A stretch of 64,000 nt of DNA from Heracleum sosnowskyi. Taxonomy: Eukaryota; Streptophyta; Magnoliopsida; Apiales; Apiaceae. The translations under genes were made by a program, and so were the position numbers. Positions 35,522 to 45,649 of this stretch are shown piece after piece. The DNA lies in NCBI GenBank assembly GCA_030848705.1, contig CM061244.1, forward strand, positions 114,625,111 through 114,689,110. Direction: 5' to 3'. The notes beneath the pieces are model-generated. The model did not search any database and was not told where the DNA came from. It saw only the letters and a list, made by a program, of their open reading frames with translations. Positions within the stretch are counted from its first letter, which is position 1. The number at the start of each line of letters is the position of its first letter.

Positions 35522-36237
35522 TTCTTGAGAGAGAGAGTAAGAAAGAGAGTAGAGAATTTGTGCTTAGGTTAGAAAGTTTGAGAGCAATAGACAAGATGAA
35601 AAGTTGCAAACGGTTAGAAAATGGTATTTATATGATAGAGACACTGCGATATGGAGTTATGAATGTGTACAGTCTATCTGTATGTCGTGAAGTCAAAAGT
35701 GGCCTGTACCGCAAAGTCTTGCAAAGTATATCGCATAGTCTCAACAATGAACTATGTCGCAAAGTCTTCAAAATGAAAGGATCGGGGAGACTTTGCGATA
35801 TAGTAGAAATACCCTGTCTAAAGCTCTCTTTTAGGAATTTTGAGCAATTTGTCAGACTTTTATCAAATTTTGAAATAAAATTAATTTAAATCAAAATTCT
35901 GTCAACTATGGAGACTTGTCGATATAGTTATTCGAAGTCGCGAAGTCATAAAATTAACTATGTCGCAAACTCATGAAATGAACTATGTCGCGAAGTCTCA
36001 CAATCTTAACAGTTTGCGATATAAGTCTGTTTAATTTGAACTATGTCGTGAACTCTGAAAATCATCTATGTCGAGATGTCTCAAAAGCTCACAACACCAC
36101 TAACAAATATGATTTTGAAAAATATGCAGTAAAATACTGAAATATTTATAAATCATATCTCAGCTAATTTTCACTCCAAACAAATAGATCATTTAAATAC
36201 AGTGAAAATTTACTGCTGCAACTATTAACCAGCATAT
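35522..36237 (-). other. pol-ORF3 spacer with inverted motif array
   Basis: Non-coding between the pol stop and the ORF3 start. On the plus strand it carries about a dozen variants of CTATGTCGCGAAGTC (near 35682, 35752, 35928, 35957, 35981, 36040). Most are opposite in orientation to the LTR array; a few (35789 GACTTTGCGATATAG) run the same way. A G/A-rich stretch precedes the ORF3 ATG. Confidence 0.8.
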
Positions 36238-39200
36238 TTACTTAGAACAACTGAATGAAGGATTGAGCATTCCAATTTCACTCACAAGTCTGTTGAAGAC
36301 TGCTTCATTCAGAGGTTTAGTAAATATGTCAGCTAATTGTTTCTCAGTTGGAACATAAGAGACTTCTATGGTACCATTTGCAGCATGTTCCCTAATGAAA
36401 TGGTACCTGATCTCAATGTGCTTTGTAGTAGAATGATTAACAGGATTAGCTACAATGGATATTGCACTAGTATTATCACACATCAGAGGAATGTGTTCTA
36501 ACACTAGTCCATAATCCATGAGTTGATTTCTAATCCAAAGCAATTGAGCACAACAACTTCCAGCAGCAATATATTCAGCCTCAGCTGTGGATGTTGCTGT
36601 GGACTGTTGTTTCTTACTAAACCAGGACACTAACCTTTGACCTAGGAATTGACAGCTTCCAGAGGTGCTCTTCCTGTCAATCCTGCATCCAGCATAATCA
36701 GAATCTGTGTAACCAACCAGGTTGAACCCAGTGCCCTTTGGATACCATAGCCCAAGATTAGGAGTCCCCTTCAGATATTTGAAAATTCTTTTGATGGCCA
36801 TCATATGAGATTCCTTGGGATCAGACTGGAACCTTGCACAAAGGCATGTGGCAAACATGATGTCTGGCCTGCTAGCTGTGAGATAGAGCAGGGATCCAAC
36901 CATTCCTCTATAGACCTTGATATCAACTCTCTTGCCTTTCTTGTCTTCATCCAGCTTGATTGCAGTAGACATAGGAGTTTTAGCTGAGGATGACTCTTCT
37001 AAACCATATTTCTTTAAAAGATCCTTGACATACTTAGATTGGTTTATAAAGATGCCATCCTCCCTTTGATGTACTTGCAGGCCTAGGAAGTAGGTTAACT
37101 CTCCCATCATACTCATCTCATATTTACTTTGCATCAACTTAGAGAACCTTTCACAGAGTTTTTCATTTGAAGAGCCAAAGATGATATCATCCACATAGAT
37201 TTGAACAAGAATGATATCATTTCCATGCTTCTTGAAGAATAGGGTTTTGTCAATTGTACCCCTGGTAAATTGATGCTCAAGAAGGAATTGAGATAGAGTT
37301 TCATACCAGGCTCTTGGTGCCTGTTTGAGTCCATAGAGTGCCTTGAGCAGTCTATACACAAAGTTTGGGAAGTCTTCACTCTCAAAGCCAGGTGGTTGAG
37401 ACACATAAACTTCTTCAGCAAGATCATCATTGAGAAATGCACTTTTCACATCCATTTGATACACCTTAAAATCTGAGTGAGCTGCAAAAGCCAGAAAGAT
37501 TCTGATGGCTTCCAGTCTAGCTACAGGTGCAAATGTCTCATCATAGTCAATGCCTTCTTGCTGACAATATCCTTTGGCAACCAGCCTTGCTTTGTTTCTT
37601 ACTACCACTCCTTCTTCATCCATCTTGTTTCTGAACACCCATTTGGTGTCAATAACATTCTTTCCTTTTGGAGGTGGCACTAGTTCCCATACCTTGTTTT
37701 TCTCAAATTGATTCAACTCTTCTTGCATGGCAACAATCCAATCAGAATTCTTCAAAGCTTCTTCAATTAATTTAGGTTCCTCTTGTGACAGAAAGCAGCT
37801 ATACAGACAAGTATTTAATGTTGCCCTTCTTGTTCTAACTCCCTCACTAGGATCTCCAATGATTTGATCCCTAGTGTGGGCTCTGTCCCATTTCCTTGTG
37901 TGCCCCTGTTCATTTCCTTGATCTGTTCCAATCTCATTTTGGTTGACAGTTGCATTCTCTTCTTCTCCCCCTGTGTTTGTGAATCCTTGCACAGGTGTTT
38001 GAAGAAGATTGTCAACTTCAAGAGTTTCATTTTCTAGAACAGTTTGAACAGGGGGTTCATCTTCACTTTCAGAATCCTCAAGATAACCTTGATTCTCAAA
38101 TCTCAATAGCACACTGTCTTGATCACTTGTTTTCAGTCCTGGAGTTTTCTTGTCATCAAAGGTAACATCCATGCTTTCCATGACTTTGTGTTGCTCGGGT
38201 ACAAACACTCTGTATGCTGTCCTTTCCAGAGAGTATCCAATGAAGATACCTTCAAATGCCTTAGCATCAAATTTTCCAACATGCTCAGAGGTATCTTTCA
38301 TCACAAAGCACTTGCTTCCAAACACATGCAGGTGCTTGAAGGATGCTCTTTTTCCAGTCATTAATGAGTAAGGAGTTTTGCCAGACTTCTTATTGATTAA
38401 TGTTCTATTTTGCACATAGCACGCTGTGTTAACAGCATCAGCCCAAAAGCTAGTGGGTAGCTTTGCATCCAGTAGCATTGTCCTTGCAGCTTCAATGAGA
38501 GTTCTATTCTTTCTCTCAACTACTCCATTTTGTTGAGGTGTTCTAGGAGCTGAGAATTGTTGAGAAATTCCTTTATCTTTGCAAAACTCATACAATGTTG
38601 AATTTCTGAACTCAGTCCCATTATCACTTCTCAAAGCAACTACAGAGGCACCAGTGCTTTGTGCTTCTTTATCAACTCTCTTGATATGCTCTATTATGAC
38701 TTGGGGTGCTTCATCCTTGGAGAATAGGAATTCCACCCAAGTATATCTTGAATAGTCATCTACCATCACTAGAGCATATTTCTTTTTGGAAAGGGACATT
38801 ACATTCACAGGGCCAAATAAGTCCATGTGAATTAGTTGCAGAGGTTTTGAGTTTGTATTGAGCAACTTGTTCTTGTGACTTGATCTTTTAATCTTCCCTT
38901 TCTGACAAGCTTCACATGCTCCATCTTGCACAAACTCCAAGGCAGGCAAATCCCTGATGAGTTCTCTCTTGGTTAGAGAGTTCATTGCCTGAACATTTAA
39001 GTGAGACAGTTTCTTGTGCCACAGCCAGAATTCCTCATTTGTGGCTTTTGTGTAGAAACAACAAATTTCTCCCTTATCTGCAGCCTTGAGATTAGCTACA
39101 AACAAGCTTCCTTTCTTCACACCAGTTAGAACAACTTCACCACTTTCCCTTTTTGAGATTGAACAAAGGTCTTCATCAAATTCCACTTTGAAGCCTCTGT

Positions 39201-39447
39201 TGGTAAACTGTCCAATACTCAAGAGATTATGCTTCAGTCCTTCAACAAATGCTACATCTTCAATAATGACATTTCCAGATTTAACACTGCCATATCCCAT
39301 TGTATAACCAATGTTGTCATTTCCAAAGGTTACTGATGGGCCAGCCTTTTCCTCAAAATGTGATAGCAGGGCTATATCACCAGTCATGTGACTTGAGCAT
39401 CCACTGTCCAAGATCCATATGACTCTTTTATTCCAGTTGCCCTGCAT
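36238..39447 (-). CDS. pol: Copia pol polyprotein (protease, integrase, RT, RNase H), 1069 aa
   Basis: Begins MQGNWNKRVIWILDSGCSSH; the aspartic protease active-site triad DSG is residues 14-16. It is followed by the GAG-pre-integrase H/C motif (LWHKKLSHLN ... CEACQKGK), the integrase core with HMDLFGPV, RSDNGTEF and the Glu of PQQNGVVERKNR, the copia RT (QMDVKSAFLN; catalytic YVDD at 751-754) and RNase H (TDSDYAG, STAEAEYIAAGS). All key residues are present and the frame is open to TAA. The ATG is 11 nt after the gag stop, in the -1 frame, and directly follows an in-frame TGA, so how it is expressed from a gag-pol RNA is unclear. The domain order assigns the element to Ty1/copia. Confidence 0.93.
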   Translation of the reverse strand: MQGNWNKRVIWILDSGCSSHMTGDIALLSHFEEKAGPSVTFGNDNIGYTMGYGSVKSGNVIIEDVAFVEGLKHNLLSIGQFTNRGFKVEFDEDLCSISKRESGEVVLTGVKKGSLFVANLKAADKGEICCFYTKATNEEFWLWHKKLSHLNVQAMNSLTKRELIRDLPALEFVQDGACEACQKGKIKRSSHKNKLLNTNSKPLQLIHMDLFGPVNVMSLSKKKYALVMVDDYSRYTWVEFLFSKDEAPQVIIEHIKRVDKEAQSTGASVVALRSDNGTEFRNSTLYEFCKDKGISQQFSAPRTPQQNGVVERKNRTLIEAARTMLLDAKLPTSFWADAVNTACYVQNRTLINKKSGKTPYSLMTGKRASFKHLHVFGSKCFVMKDTSEHVGKFDAKAFEGIFIGYSLERTAYRVFVPEQHKVMESMDVTFDDKKTPGLKTSDQDSVLLRFENQGYLEDSESEDEPPVQTVLENETLEVDNLLQTPVQGFTNTGGEEENATVNQNEIGTDQGNEQGHTRKWDRAHTRDQIIGDPSEGVRTRRATLNTCLYSCFLSQEEPKLIEEALKNSDWIVAMQEELNQFEKNKVWELVPPPKGKNVIDTKWVFRNKMDEEGVVVRNKARLVAKGYCQQEGIDYDETFAPVARLEAIRIFLAFAAHSDFKVYQMDVKSAFLNDDLAEEVYVSQPPGFESEDFPNFVYRLLKALYGLKQAPRAWYETLSQFLLEHQFTRGTIDKTLFFKKHGNDIILVQIYVDDIIFGSSNEKLCERFSKLMQSKYEMSMMGELTYFLGLQVHQREDGIFINQSKYVKDLLKKYGLEESSSAKTPMSTAIKLDEDKKGKRVDIKVYRGMVGSLLYLTASRPDIMFATCLCARFQSDPKESHMMAIKRIFKYLKGTPNLGLWYPKGTGFNLVGYTDSDYAGCRIDRKSTSGSCQFLGQRLVSWFSKKQQSTATSTAEAEYIAAGSCCAQLLWIRNQLMDYGLVLEHIPLMCDNTSAISIVANPVNHSTTKHIEIRYHFIREHAANGTIEVSYVPTEKQLADIFTKPLNEAVFNRLVSEIGMLNPSFSCSK

Positions 39448-39458
39448 TCACAAAGTGA

Positions 39459-41924
39459 CTAAGTTGTTTTTGGTACCCACACTTGGTAGGGTCCAGATGA
39501 TTTAGAAACATTTTGATTAATAATTCTTCTGTCATAAATTGCATTTCTCATAGTAGGAGACTTCACTTTTTCTGTGGCTTTGGAGTTTACACTCTTAGGT
39601 TCACATGAAGTTTTCACCCTCTCAACCCTGATTGGGGACCCTGTCCTATGAGAATGTATGTGTGTGTGTGATTCACCAGATTGTGCAGAGTCAAGTTTAT
39701 GTTTAAGAGATAAACAGTTAGCAATCACAGTCACATAGCATGTCATGCAGTTTGGCTTACCACAGAAAGAATCATGACTAGAATTTATGCTTGCAGAAAG
39801 GTTACTTAGGTTATCAACTTCAACAATTTCAGGCTTACTACACTTATGAGTCAAATGATTAACAGATAGGCATTTTTGACATTGTTTCCTGGGAGCATTT
39901 GGCACATAAGCATAGTTGTTTCCTTTGTTAACACCAACTTTACCATTTCTGTTTTGTTTCCTTTTCTTAACAACTTCTTTCTTTGCTTTAGGACTCTTGA
40001 CAAGATTGTCTTTGGTCTCTTTCTGATTGACAAGATCAGGAAAGGAAGAAGTGTTCTTAGCAGCCTCATCTTCTTCAAGTAGTTGTTGCTTGATGATCAG
40101 TAGTTCCTCATCAAACTCAACATCACTCTTTCTGAAGATGGGCTGTTCAACACTTGACAGTATGGTTGGGACATTTTTGTTTGTAAAGGTTTCCTTTCCT
40201 TTGCCCTTGACCTTCTTCCTTCCTTTGTCATTATCATAGTCAAAACCAACTCCAACCTTGCAGTCTTCAGTGTGTTCCTTGTGGTAGGTTTGAATAAGTT
40301 CAGAGGAGTTTTTGAAGCTTCTTAGTTTCAGTTCAGTTTCAGCAATTTGTTCTCTAAGGGCTTTCTCTATCTGCTCAGCACAAATCACTTTGTTTTTAAG
40401 ATACTCAACCTCCTTTTTCAAACCATCCAGGTTCACAACCATTAACTCAAGTTTCTCATTCTTTTCTGTAAGCTCAACATTCTTAGCAGTTAGTCTATCA
40501 ATTTCTTCATTAGCTACTAACATGCTAGTATGAATATTAAACATCTCAGTGCTCATATCTTCAACAGTTTGCTTATATTGAATGGGAGTCATATCAAGAG
40601 AAGTAAGAATGGGTACCTGACTTGAATCACCATCATCAGAAAATGCCATCAAGGCATAGTTTGAGTACTCTTGTTCTTCTTCTTCATCAGAGTCATCCCA
40701 GCATTTTCCCTCAGCAATAAAAGCTTTGCCCTGTTGTTTCTTGAGTAGAGCTTCATACTTAGCTTCAAGCTCTAAGTATGCTTTGTCCTTCTTGACTTGT
40801 TTAGGCTTTTTGCACTCAGTGGCAAAATGCCCAAGTTCATTGCAGTTATAGCATCTTATTTTGGTCCTATCCACACTTCCTGTCTTGTATCCACCCTTAG
40901 CAGCACCAGCCATCCCTTTTCCTTTATTGAAGGTGTTTGAGCCACTAGATCCACCAGTGTTTCCAGTATTGAACTTGGACCTGAATGGCTGCTTTCTTTT
41001 AAACCTTATGTTAGGATATCTCCTAGCCATATAAGCAAAAGATTTGTTTTCCATTTTGTCCAGTTCCTCCATGCTGTAAAACTCATATTCCTCAGGCAAA
41101 TCATAGATGACCTGGACCTCATCACCAGTGTCTTCAACTTCCAGTTCCTCAATCTTCACTTGACTGACTTTAAGAGAGTCCATTCTTTGACTTAGGTTGT
41201 CAGCAATAAGTGCACAGGAGGTATTAGCCACTAATCCTTGCTTTGCTTGAATAGATCTCTTTTGAAACAGCTCCAACTCATATGTCTTCAAAACACCATA
41301 TAACACATCAAAACCAATCTTTGTTAGATCTCTTTCTTTAAGGGAAGAGATTCTTGGTTCCAAGTGATCTGGAAGAGTTAGTAAAAACTTCATATTGAGC
41401 TCTTCTGTTTCATAGTGTTTGTCATAGAGTTTGAGCTCGTTTATCAGCTTGTTGAATCTCTCAAACACTTCTGTGATTCCCTCTTTTGGCTGAGCCATGA
41501 AGGCTTCATATTGTGAAACAAGAATCTGCTTCTTGTTCTTTCTTACTTCAGTAGTTCCTTCACAGAGCACTTCTATAAGATCCCACATCTTCTTGGCACT
41601 AGTACAATGAGCAACAGTGCCATACATGTTGAAGTCCATAGATTCACAAATGATAAGTTGAAGATGTCCATCCAGGGCAACTTTTTCTTTTTCAGGATCA
41701 GTGTATTTTGAGGGATCTTTGGGCACATGTTTTGCTGGTATAATCTCAGTGCCACTGGTTGATTCACCAATCTCAATCATTGGAATGAAGGGACCATGCT
41801 TTAGAATATCTAAATACATGGGGTTAGAAGCTTTGATGAAAAGCAACATCTTCTTCTTCCATAAACTGTAGTGCTCCTTGTTAAAGGGAGGAATCTTGAT
41901 ACTGCTTAGTTTCTGTGAACTCAT
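39459..41924 (-). CDS. gag: Copia gag, 821 aa, two CCHC zinc knuckles
   Basis: Starts 36 nt after the PBS. The N-terminus (IPPFNKEHYSLWKKKMLLFI) and the block at about 125-200 (LIEVLCEGTTEVRKNKKQIL, VFERFNKLINELKLY) match the UBN2-type gag domain of plant copia elements. CYNCNELGHFATEC at 358-371 is a CX2CX4HX4C knuckle. CQKCLSVNHLTHKC at 682-695 is a second one with the same spacing. About 455-560 is a strong coiled coil (IDRLTAKNVELTEKNEKLE). Highly basic tracts follow (KAKKEVVKKRKQNRN). Gag forms the virus-like particle and packages RNA. The length, twice that of Tnt1-type gag, fits Sireviruses. Confidence 0.92.
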   Translation of the reverse strand: MSSQKLSSIKIPPFNKEHYSLWKKKMLLFIKASNPMYLDILKHGPFIPMIEIGESTSGTEIIPAKHVPKDPSKYTDPEKEKVALDGHLQLIICESMDFNMYGTVAHCTSAKKMWDLIEVLCEGTTEVRKNKKQILVSQYEAFMAQPKEGITEVFERFNKLINELKLYDKHYETEELNMKFLLTLPDHLEPRISSLKERDLTKIGFDVLYGVLKTYELELFQKRSIQAKQGLVANTSCALIADNLSQRMDSLKVSQVKIEELEVEDTGDEVQVIYDLPEEYEFYSMEELDKMENKSFAYMARRYPNIRFKRKQPFRSKFNTGNTGGSSGSNTFNKGKGMAGAAKGGYKTGSVDRTKIRCYNCNELGHFATECKKPKQVKKDKAYLELEAKYEALLKKQQGKAFIAEGKCWDDSDEEEEQEYSNYALMAFSDDGDSSQVPILTSLDMTPIQYKQTVEDMSTEMFNIHTSMLVANEEIDRLTAKNVELTEKNEKLELMVVNLDGLKKEVEYLKNKVICAEQIEKALREQIAETELKLRSFKNSSELIQTYHKEHTEDCKVGVGFDYDNDKGRKKVKGKGKETFTNKNVPTILSSVEQPIFRKSDVEFDEELLIIKQQLLEEDEAAKNTSSFPDLVNQKETKDNLVKSPKAKKEVVKKRKQNRNGKVGVNKGNNYAYVPNAPRKQCQKCLSVNHLTHKCSKPEIVEVDNLSNLSASINSSHDSFCGKPNCMTCYVTVIANCLSLKHKLDSAQSGESHTHIHSHRTGSPIRVERVKTSCEPKSVNSKATEKVKSPTMRNAIYDRRIINQNVSKSSGPYQVWVPKTT

Positions 41925-41960
41925 TCTTGATCTTTTCCTGTTTGTACGTTAACAGCCTTC

Positions 41961-41972
41961 GCTCTGATACCA
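41961..41972 (-). other. Primer binding site (tRNA-Met type)
   Basis: The sense strand reads TGGTATCAGAGC two bases after the 5' LTR, complementary to the 3' end of plant initiator tRNA-Met. This is the usual primer for copia minus-strand synthesis. Confidence 0.92.
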
Positions 41973-41974
41973 CT

Positions 41975-43224
41975 TGTTAGAAATGAATACCACTAGAAAC
42001 TAGACAGAGGGGGGGTGAATGGATAGTTTGATATATTTTTCGATCTTGAAAACTAAGTAGACAACTGTATGTGATTATGATATGTAAAATGCAGAAAGTA
42101 AATAACACACACAATCACTTTAATCTACTTTGTATAAGCAAATTAAATACTACAGCTTTCCAGGAAATTCACAATCGAATTTCTGGCTTCTAAACAAGAA
42201 CAGTTTGAACTTGCTTGCTTACAGAGAAAAGAGCTTAGCAAATAACTATGTGTATCTCTCTTCCAGCTTACAGTTGCATGTGCACGATATATATATTCCC
42301 CTATACAAACTAGGCACACACAATATTACACAGCTACCCCTTCTGAAAGTCCAACTTGTCCTGCCATAAGAAGTTCACTGTGTCAGGAAGGACCACCTGC
42401 TTTTCGGAGTCTTTCCCGTTTCTGTAGCTGCTTGTCTCTTATCTTTCTCTCCAAGTTTAGCTGTAGATTTGCCATCTGTTCTTTGGACCACCTTGCCAGA
42501 ACAAATGCTTCAGTATTTGTCTCCTTTGATTCTTGGTTCTGTACCTTGATTTGTCTTGTTATGAACGGCTAAGTGTTGATATCGTGAACTCCACTTTATC
42601 CCTGACTTCGCGATCTCCCTTGTGAGGACTATGCGATATAGCCTTTGAAGACTTTGCGACATAGGTCATTTGATGACTATGCGACATAGGTCATTTGATG
42701 ACTATGCGACATAGGTCATTTGATGACTATGCGACATAGGGCTTCTGAGGACTTCACGATCTAGGCTCCTTTGACTTTGCTGACTTCAACACTTCACGAC
42801 ATGTGTCTTGAGGACTTCTCGACATAGTACAAAATGGACTATGCGATATAGTACTTCACGACATGGATATTGGTGACTTCACGACATAGCTTTCTTTTGA
42901 CTTTGCTATATAATGCCTTAGACAAATTCCTGCAACTTATTTCTTCATGGCCTTGTTCAACTCTATCCTGCTGCATGAACACTTCTGAACTTCTACCAGG
43001 ATAATTATTCAATGGCCTATATACATTCTAGATGCAAGAATTTTACTAAGCTCATTATAAATCTGAGCATACATGATAAAGCTATTGTCCATGAAAACAA
43101 GACAAGGACATTTAGAGACCTATACTATATCCCAGTGATAGAAAACACTAGGTCATGTAATGTGACATAGTCACATAGTGTAGGCTTGTTAATAGTGGTA
43201 TTCAGACATGTCTTGAGCCTAACA
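41975..43224 (-). repeat. 5' LTR (right copy), 1250 bp
   Basis: Same length as the left copy, with three substitutions found by direct comparison. Ends TGTTAGAAATG and GAGCCTAACA. Followed by TSD TCAAG (43225-43229). Confidence 0.95.
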
Positions 43225-44164
43225 TCAAGTGCAACTCTTACTTATATATTTTAAAACTTATTTTAATACTTTTAATTATTTAAAAAAAACTTACCTATTT
43301 TAACAAGTGAACGTATTTTTTTAACAAATACAATTAATATAATTAAAACACATCATCACTAAAATCCCAATTTTCCAAAAATATGAGGTGCAATCCTTAC
43401 TTATTTATTTTAAAACCTATTTTAATACTCTATTTAATAAATAATAAAATAATATAAAAATAGTAACTAGCTGATTGCCTTTTATAGTTAAAACATTTTT
43501 TCCTAACAAAATCTACTTCTTTTCTAAAAAAATCACGGGCAATTATATTTAAATTAAAATATATTACCTTTTATATTTGTTATCATTAAAATCTCTCTTT
43601 TTCAAAAATATCAAGTGCAACTTATATATTTTAAAACCTATTTTAATACTTTTAATTATTTAAAAAAACTTACTTATTTTAACAAGTGAACGTATTTTTT
43701 TAACACATAAAAGTAATATAATTAAAACACATCTAAAAATATTACGTGCAGTTACTTTTTTTTTAATTAAAACATGTCAACTTTTTCATTTGTCCTTATT
43801 AAAAAAACTTACTTATTTTAACATGTCAACATATTTTTTTAATAAAATACAATTAATATAATTAAAACACTTCTAAAAATATCAAGGTCAATTACTTTTT
43901 TTAATTAAAACATGTTAGATTTTCTATATGTCCTTATTATTAATATTATTTTATTATAAAATAATATTAATAATACCTCATTTATCTTTCTCGGCCTCAT
44001 TTGTATTTTTTTTTTATATTTTTTTATGTTCCAATTAATATTTAAGTTTCTCATTTTATAATTTATCATATTAATTTTTACTTTTATTTTAATATTTTCC
44101 GTTCACATTAAATTTTTTAGTTTATTATTTTTAAGGCTCGTGCCTTGCACGGGTTATAGGCTAG

Positions 44165-45649
44165 TACTTTTTATATTTTAACTTAAGAATTTGAATAAAG
44201 AGCCTTTTGAAAATGCTCTAAATGTATAGCGATTTAACTAGTTAAATTGATTAAATCGAATATGTATTTCGACTGCAAAAATGGTAATCTGCCGTCTGCA
44301 TTTAATGGATTGGATATGATGTTTAATTTATTTTAACTAATTCAACCCAATCCAATTTTAAAATGTGATATTGTAAATAAATTTTATATAATATTTATCT
44401 AGCGATAATGCTACATATTCGGAACTGGGTTTTAATATTTTTTTCAAATTATGAAACATAGAATAATATGATAAATTGAAAAAATTTAATCAAGAAGATT
44501 GGTGTAAATGCGAGGAATTCATTTTATTATTAACGAATTAAAATAAAACACTTGACACTTGAAAAATATTTTGAAAATTAATTTAGGTATCTACTATTTT
44601 CCCTTGTCTATTTTATACGCTATGAAGTTGGTGGTGTTCTGGTGAAGGGTGATACAATGGCCTCGGGCTCCCTAAATTACATTTGTTACAGTTTTATGGT
44701 AAGAACCTCTTTAAATTATTAATATCATTCAAAATAATAATTTTATAATAATAAAAAGTCTCGATCCCATTATTGATTATTAGCAATATATTTTCTAAAC
44801 TAATTGTATTCAATTATAATTATTTTGTAAATGTTTGTATATTTTTAGATTAGGAGACCATGATCCGGTTTAGATGTCAAATTGAAGTTTGATTGTGTAA
44901 AGAAAAAATTGAAGTCATTAGCATGAACCATACCAAACGATGGTTCTATTTATTGGACTCTATAGCGAATTTTGATGTTGGACGACATAACTTGATCAAT
45001 AAAATGAGAAAAGAAAGGAAAAAATGAGAACTTTCTCTCTCACAATTTTCTTCTTTAAATGTACTTCCTTAACTGCCAATAACCTAAAATAGTAATCGTT
45101 TTATTTCTTTTGCAACATAGAAATTATTGTATGCAATATTTTTTATCCTAACGTAATAGCGATATTTCTCGATTAATTAACAATTTTTATTCATAACAAA
45201 GTAATTGAAGTAAAAAATTACATAAACTCATCCGTTAAGACAATTATTTTCACAATCAGAGCTCTGAGATCGTCCGAAAACCATTTATCTATTTTTCTAG
45301 AGGTTCTGAATTTTAATTCACTAAAATTAAATTTCCTTATTTAAATTCGAATTTATAGAATTGAAAAAATAGCGATGTCTTTTAAATTTTTACTAATGGA
45401 GAAAACTAAATATACAATTTTAATATTCTTTCCTTTCTCAATTTTGATTCAATAAAATTAAAGTTCCTTATTTAAATTTGAATTAAGAGGATAGAAAAAA
45501 TCTCAATTGTCTTTTAAATCTTTACTAATGTAGGAAACTAAATATACAATTTTAATATTTTTTTCCTTTAAAATCTTTAATAATGGAGGAAAGTAAATAT
45601 ACTATTTTAATATTCAACATCTTTATCTTTTTATCTTACCAATCTTTAT
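44165..45649. other. A/T-rich, no gene; Helitron-derived fragments near the right end
   Basis: 44165-45200 shows no gene. 45233-45610 contains family-2 Helitron sequence (TCTGAGATCGTCCGAAAACC, then TTTTTACTAATGGAGAAAAC units) without clear termini. Confidence 0.45.

Larger units (their letters stand above)
29268..43224 (-). mobile_element. Complete Sirevirus-like Ty1/copia retrotransposon, 13,957 bp
   Basis: Two 1250-bp LTRs (TG...CA) flank, in minus-strand order, a Met-tRNA-type PBS, gag, pol in copia order (protease, integrase, RT, RNase H), a 716-bp spacer, a 1616-residue third ORF and a polypurine tract. A 5-bp TSD is present. LTRs over 1 kb with reiterated motifs, a long gag with two zinc knuckles and an extra ORF between pol and the 3' LTR are hallmarks of the Sirevirus (SIRE) lineage. 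The LTRs differ at three positions (29298/42005, 29571/42278, 29699/42406), so insertion was recent. It lies inside Helitron B. Confidence 0.93.
28338..44164 (+). mobile_element. Helitron B, family 1, interrupted by the retrotransposon
   Basis: The 5' end TTTATACTATATTATTAAAG is preceded by A. The 3' end TCGTGCCTTGCACGGG then TTATAGGCTAG (44161-44164) is followed by T. Removing the 13,957-bp retrotransposon and one 5-bp TSD leaves about 1865 bp, close to Helitron C (1851 bp). It has the same about 225-bp internal units on both sides of the insertion. Confidence 0.82.
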
